A stretch of DNA of 43,031 bases from Acanthaster planci. Taxonomy: Eukaryota > Echinodermata > Asteroidea > Valvatida > Acanthasteridae. Under the pieces are notes generated by a model, which searched no databases, was not told where the DNA came from, and saw only the letters and a program-made list of their open reading frames with translations. A program made the translations under genes and the position numbers. The DNA is taken from positions 447,093 through 490,123 of the forward strand of contig NW_019091509.1 in assembly GCF_001949145.1 (NCBI RefSeq), given 5' to 3'. Positions 39,545 to 43,031 of this stretch are shown piece after piece (the stretch's first letter is position 1; each line of letters opens with the position of its first letter).

Positions 39545-42500
39545 CCTACGGATGGGCCGACCAACCCCCCTCAGACTAGTACACCACCAGGGCTTTCGCC
39601 TACCTTTTCTACTCCCCCCTCCTACACAGTGTGGTTACCTCAGGTGCAAGTGATATCCATCCCTTCCGCTTAAGGTCCGCTTTTTTCACAGCAAGTCTGC
39701 CATTGCTAAGGGACCAGGAAGTTCACAAACTGTACGCCTGTGTGCCCTCGAGCATGCAACAAGTTAATGAGCGGACTGAACGTTGTTGGAAAACACGATC
39801 GACTCGCAGATACATTTACATATTGCATTGTTTCTGAGGAGCAAGCGATGTTGGAATAAAATGATTAACTCAGAGAAACATTCACATATTACGTTCTTTC
39901 TGCAGATTTTAATACAGTTGACTGTCGTTATTACAAAATCGGCACATTTCTATGGGGGAAAAAATCTGTTACAGTGAAATTCCATTGTACAAAATTCCTG
40001 TTACAACAAATGGTTTTTTGTGACTCCGTTGCCTGAAAAATCAATGTTGATGACCCATTTATATTGAGCGTTTCCAAATTGTGGTGGTGAAAACATGTGC
40101 GCAGTACATCACACTGGTTCCTGCATGTACATGAACGTTGTATACGAATGTAGCTCTACATAGTAATGTAACAGTGAGAAGATACGATCGACACAGATAA
40201 AGTGCATTATCTCACTCAAGTTCTTTATTATGGTGTCGCCACAAGAAAAACCCCTGGAAAGATACAATAAGTAATTTCCATGTAAATACAATGCCTTGGA
40301 GAATTCCAATTAAACTATGTAAATTACGAAGAAAGTTATAACTGCAAAATATTCTAAATCATCAAATAACAGAAAATGAAGTCGTGCAGTTCACCAATCT
40401 AGAATTAAGTAGGGTACGTTACATTCCAGTCTAAAAATACAATTAAGGCATGCGTATGCTTTAACTTGCAGTCAAGAAAGGAATTAACTTCGAAAAGTGC
40501 AACAACTTCCACTGTCTAAGCCACAAACTTAAATCTGTCCACTCAGCATTATAACTATAACCTAAGGATCCATGAAGAACTGACTTAGGATATAACTTAT
40601 CTCAACAAGTCAAAGCAACGGTGATACTGTACTAGCATATTATTAAACTCAAAGAAAAAGAACACATGATTTCATAATAATAAGAACACATGTCTGCACC
40701 ACCATCTAGTATTAGCAGAACCTTAGGGGCTAGTATGCAAGTCTACTAAAGCAATTGCAGTGTAGTGGCATTATACCTCCATTGTACACACACCAATAAA
40801 CAATGTGGTCCATGAAGTCTCTAGAGGGCAATGAACCTTGTGGCTCACATCCTGTCTCCCTGTACTAAGGCATGGGCAACTTCCAAGAAAATGTGTGCAT
40901 CTCATTATAAATGCGGCAAACTAAGGGATTAAGGGCTGCACTGTGGCTCCATGCTCTGATACACTGCACTGTCTATGGACACTAATGCAGAACAAAGAAA
41001 CTAAGAATTTATACACTAAACTTTCTGAATTGCTGAGAGTAAAGAACACACTTATCATAACAAAGATACACTTGTCTTAAGTCTATCTAAAATACACTTA
41101 ACAAAGGTAATACATGCAATTGAGCTTCAACTAACTCTGGAAAACCACAATAACTTTCTGATAATACAAAAGTGTAAAAATCTAGAAACTACTACATCGA
41201 GAACAACTTTGGACTTACCCTAGCCCAGTCAATCTAGAGCTAACAAGAGGTGTAAAGGTTATTAATGAAACTTCAGTCTGCCAGCAACTAACATGAGGTA
41301 GATCTTGGACTACTGTGGTGTTGTCTGTCCCAGCGCTGTGGGGTGAATGACTCACTGAACAAAGAGCTGGCAATAAACTAATGTTGAACAAGCTTAGCTA
41401 TCAAACGAGGGCGCTGCACAAGGGCTATATGTAAATGACCCGTCACAGTAATTTTTTACATTGATTACACAAACGTCAAAACAAAACTTCCCTTCCCAAT
41501 TCCAATAAAAATATGCCCAAATACGTTCGCTTGACTACTCCCACATCTCAAGAGTCCAACTAAGCACTGAACCCTGCTGCAAAAAGACCCAGTGTACCCG
41601 CACATGTATTTCCTTTTTTTTAATCTTACATGCACATTAAACATTATTTTATTAATTTAATTATTCTGAACACATCACAGTATATTTGATGAACTATAAC
41701 CGAGAGATCTTTTTGATATAACATCAATCACGCGTTCACGTGTATGCACATACATGCATAAACGTGCATATGAACAACAATGCACCAAAGCCATTGCCCT
41801 GTGCACCTACAATGAATTTCAGACAGAACAAACGTTTCTACACGGATTTCGTAATAATGAGTGTCTACTGTATGTTGAAATGCAGTTTTGACTTCAAGAA
41901 ATATTATCAGCTGCAAATTTTGTGAAGCAGGTGTTCAGTTTAGAAAATTCGCAGTGCAAATTCGGCACCAACTTGAACATAATAATGTTGAACATAATTT
42001 GCCCTCTGGCAGATTTTATAGCAGCAAATGCTTTATGACATCATTATCGGTGTGAATCTGCATCAAAGGAACCTGGGATTACGATCCATTATTCTACCTT
42101 CACATCATGAATTTTGAGTTGTTCTTCATCACGTGAAGGCAATGTGCAGTAAAATAACGTCACATATACAAAACCTTCAGGGCAAATTTTTGCCCGTACT
42201 GTGCACATGAATGCTAATGACTTTCCAAACATGCATGATGCATGGCGACAGATGGGTGCATCCCGGATGGTCAGTCATGTTCACATTGCTTGGATTCTTC
42301 CATTTTCTTTAAGGGATGGATGAAACCTTATTTTTATATCAATAACATCGGGAAAGCTTATAGCGAATAAAATGTTTCTAAATCACTTTACACAGAAAGT
42401 AATTATAAACAAAATTTTTTTATCTCATAAATGTTTATACGTTAAAAATTAAATACGAAAAGAATAAATGATCCCTATTTTGGTGAATGAATTCAGCTGG

Positions 42501-43031
42501 GCACCAAACAGTTTACAATTCAGCCTTTCGATGGAGGAGGAATTACGGGGAACAATTTGGAAGTACATATCACAAAATTAAACACTGATTTGTAAAATAA
42601 AATTTCTGACAAATAAAGAAGACTCTATCACATCATTTACATTCCCAGCGTGTTGCTGCTCAGAACAGGCGATCGCAAGTGTATGTTGTGCACACGTGGC
42701 ACGGCGCTGCATGCTCTGTGGGGTACGTACATGTACATGTAGGCTACATGTACAATTGACTATTTGCACGGGCCTACTATCATCACTGAACCTGTACCAA
42801 TCATTTATGTCAGGAGTTCCAAACTCAGATTAGCATAATAGCCGACGATTATAATGAACATGCCGTTCCAATCACGGATTGGCTGGACTCTCCGGTACAC
42901 ACAGCTCTTGGAATCAACTGTTCCAATCGCGGACTTTCCAGTTGACATTGATATTTAAATGACCTGACCTAAATTTGGGTAGGGCATTCTGAACGCAGAA
43001 TGAACGGAGCATTCATGTTTGTAGATTAACA
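39545..43031. other. 3' end of window, intron or flank, little recognised
   Basis: No exon of DYNC2I1 or any other gene could be recognised. Around 39912-40020 the text ACAGTTGACTGTCGTTATTA, with later TGTTACAG and GTTACAACAAA, resembles one end of a pogo/Tigger-type Tc1-mariner MITE, but the other end is not found. TACATGTA words cluster at 42727-42752. The last 200 bases contain two CCAATC boxes. Confidence 0.45.
42868..42882. promoter_or_regulatory. CCAAT-box palindrome CCAATC-ACG-GATTGG
   Basis: A 6-base arm inverted repeat presents a CCAAT box on each strand. A second CCAATC lies about 55 bases downstream in a related context (GTTCCAATCGCGGA versus GTTCCAATCACGGA). CCAAT boxes bind NF-Y in animal promoters; whether a promoter is here is unknown. 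Confidence 0.25.

Noticed and set aside
39204-39653. 149-codon open frame
   Set aside because: It spans the hAT MITE and its flanks; no domain, and the frame is interrupted in composition at the MITE borders.
39912-40020. Tc1/pogo-type MITE
   Set aside because: Only one end-like segment (CAGTTGACTGTCGTTATTA) was visible; no matching second end found, so not called as an element.
1-43031. CRISPR arrays, bacterial operons or prophage
   Set aside because: Spliced exons and eukaryotic transposons show that the DNA is animal; the tandem repeats lack the regular spacers of CRISPR.

Overview
The window looks like AT-rich genomic DNA from an invertebrate metazoan, most likely a marine deuterostome or lophotrochozoan. 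Coding DNA is split into short exons with GT-AG borders inside very long introns. The palindrome TACATGTA recurs, and the transposon mix (Ngaro/DIRS-type, piggyBac, hAT, Helitron-type helicase, RAG1-N-like) is typical of such genomes. I cannot name the species.

Host gene. One conserved gene is recognised on the + strand: DYNC2I1 (WDR60), an intermediate chain of cytoplasmic dynein-2, the retrograde intraflagellar-transport motor. Seven internal exons are visible (4183-4258, 7467-7689, 7955-8019, 9900-9951, 13327-13393, 38063-38144, 38857-38923). All have splice borders, and the codon phases match across every junction, so this part of the gene looks intact. First and last exons lie outside the window or were not recognised. 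No second host gene was found.

Transposon layer. Most of the rest is intron filled with mobile-element remains. In order: 3' part of a DIRS/Ngaro-type retrotransposon (about 80-690, +); six copies of a TTAA-flanked inverted-repeat element (6190, 8040, 9206, 17304, 18786, 24881); a 1.39-kb hAT element with a BED zinc finger and 8-bp target duplications (14524-15913); a G-rich minisatellite (16398-16950); a second Ngaro/DIRS-type relic on the - strand (RT, RNase H, SGNH-like domain; 19711-21623); a GIY-YIG/Penelope-like fragment (21897-22136, +); a multi-exon, frameshifted RAG1-N-terminus-like transposase relic (22890-27129, +); a Helitron-type PIF1 helicase relic (about 30895-32051, -); a full-length but inactivated piggyBac element (33402-36690, transposase on -); and a 213-bp hAT MITE with a perfect 8-bp duplication (39324-39536).

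How the parts relate. The 24.7-kb intron between 13393 and 38063 holds nearly all the large elements. One TTAA element is nested in an intron of the RAG1-like relic, which gives a relative age. The most noteworthy content is that relic: it keeps the order of cysteine motifs seen at the RAG1 N terminus (cysteine pairs, RING, C2HC finger) ahead of a transposase-like core, but is broken by frameshifts. It belongs to a class reported before in molluscs and other invertebrates (N-RAG-TP), so it is a remnant of a known kind of system rather than a clearly new one.
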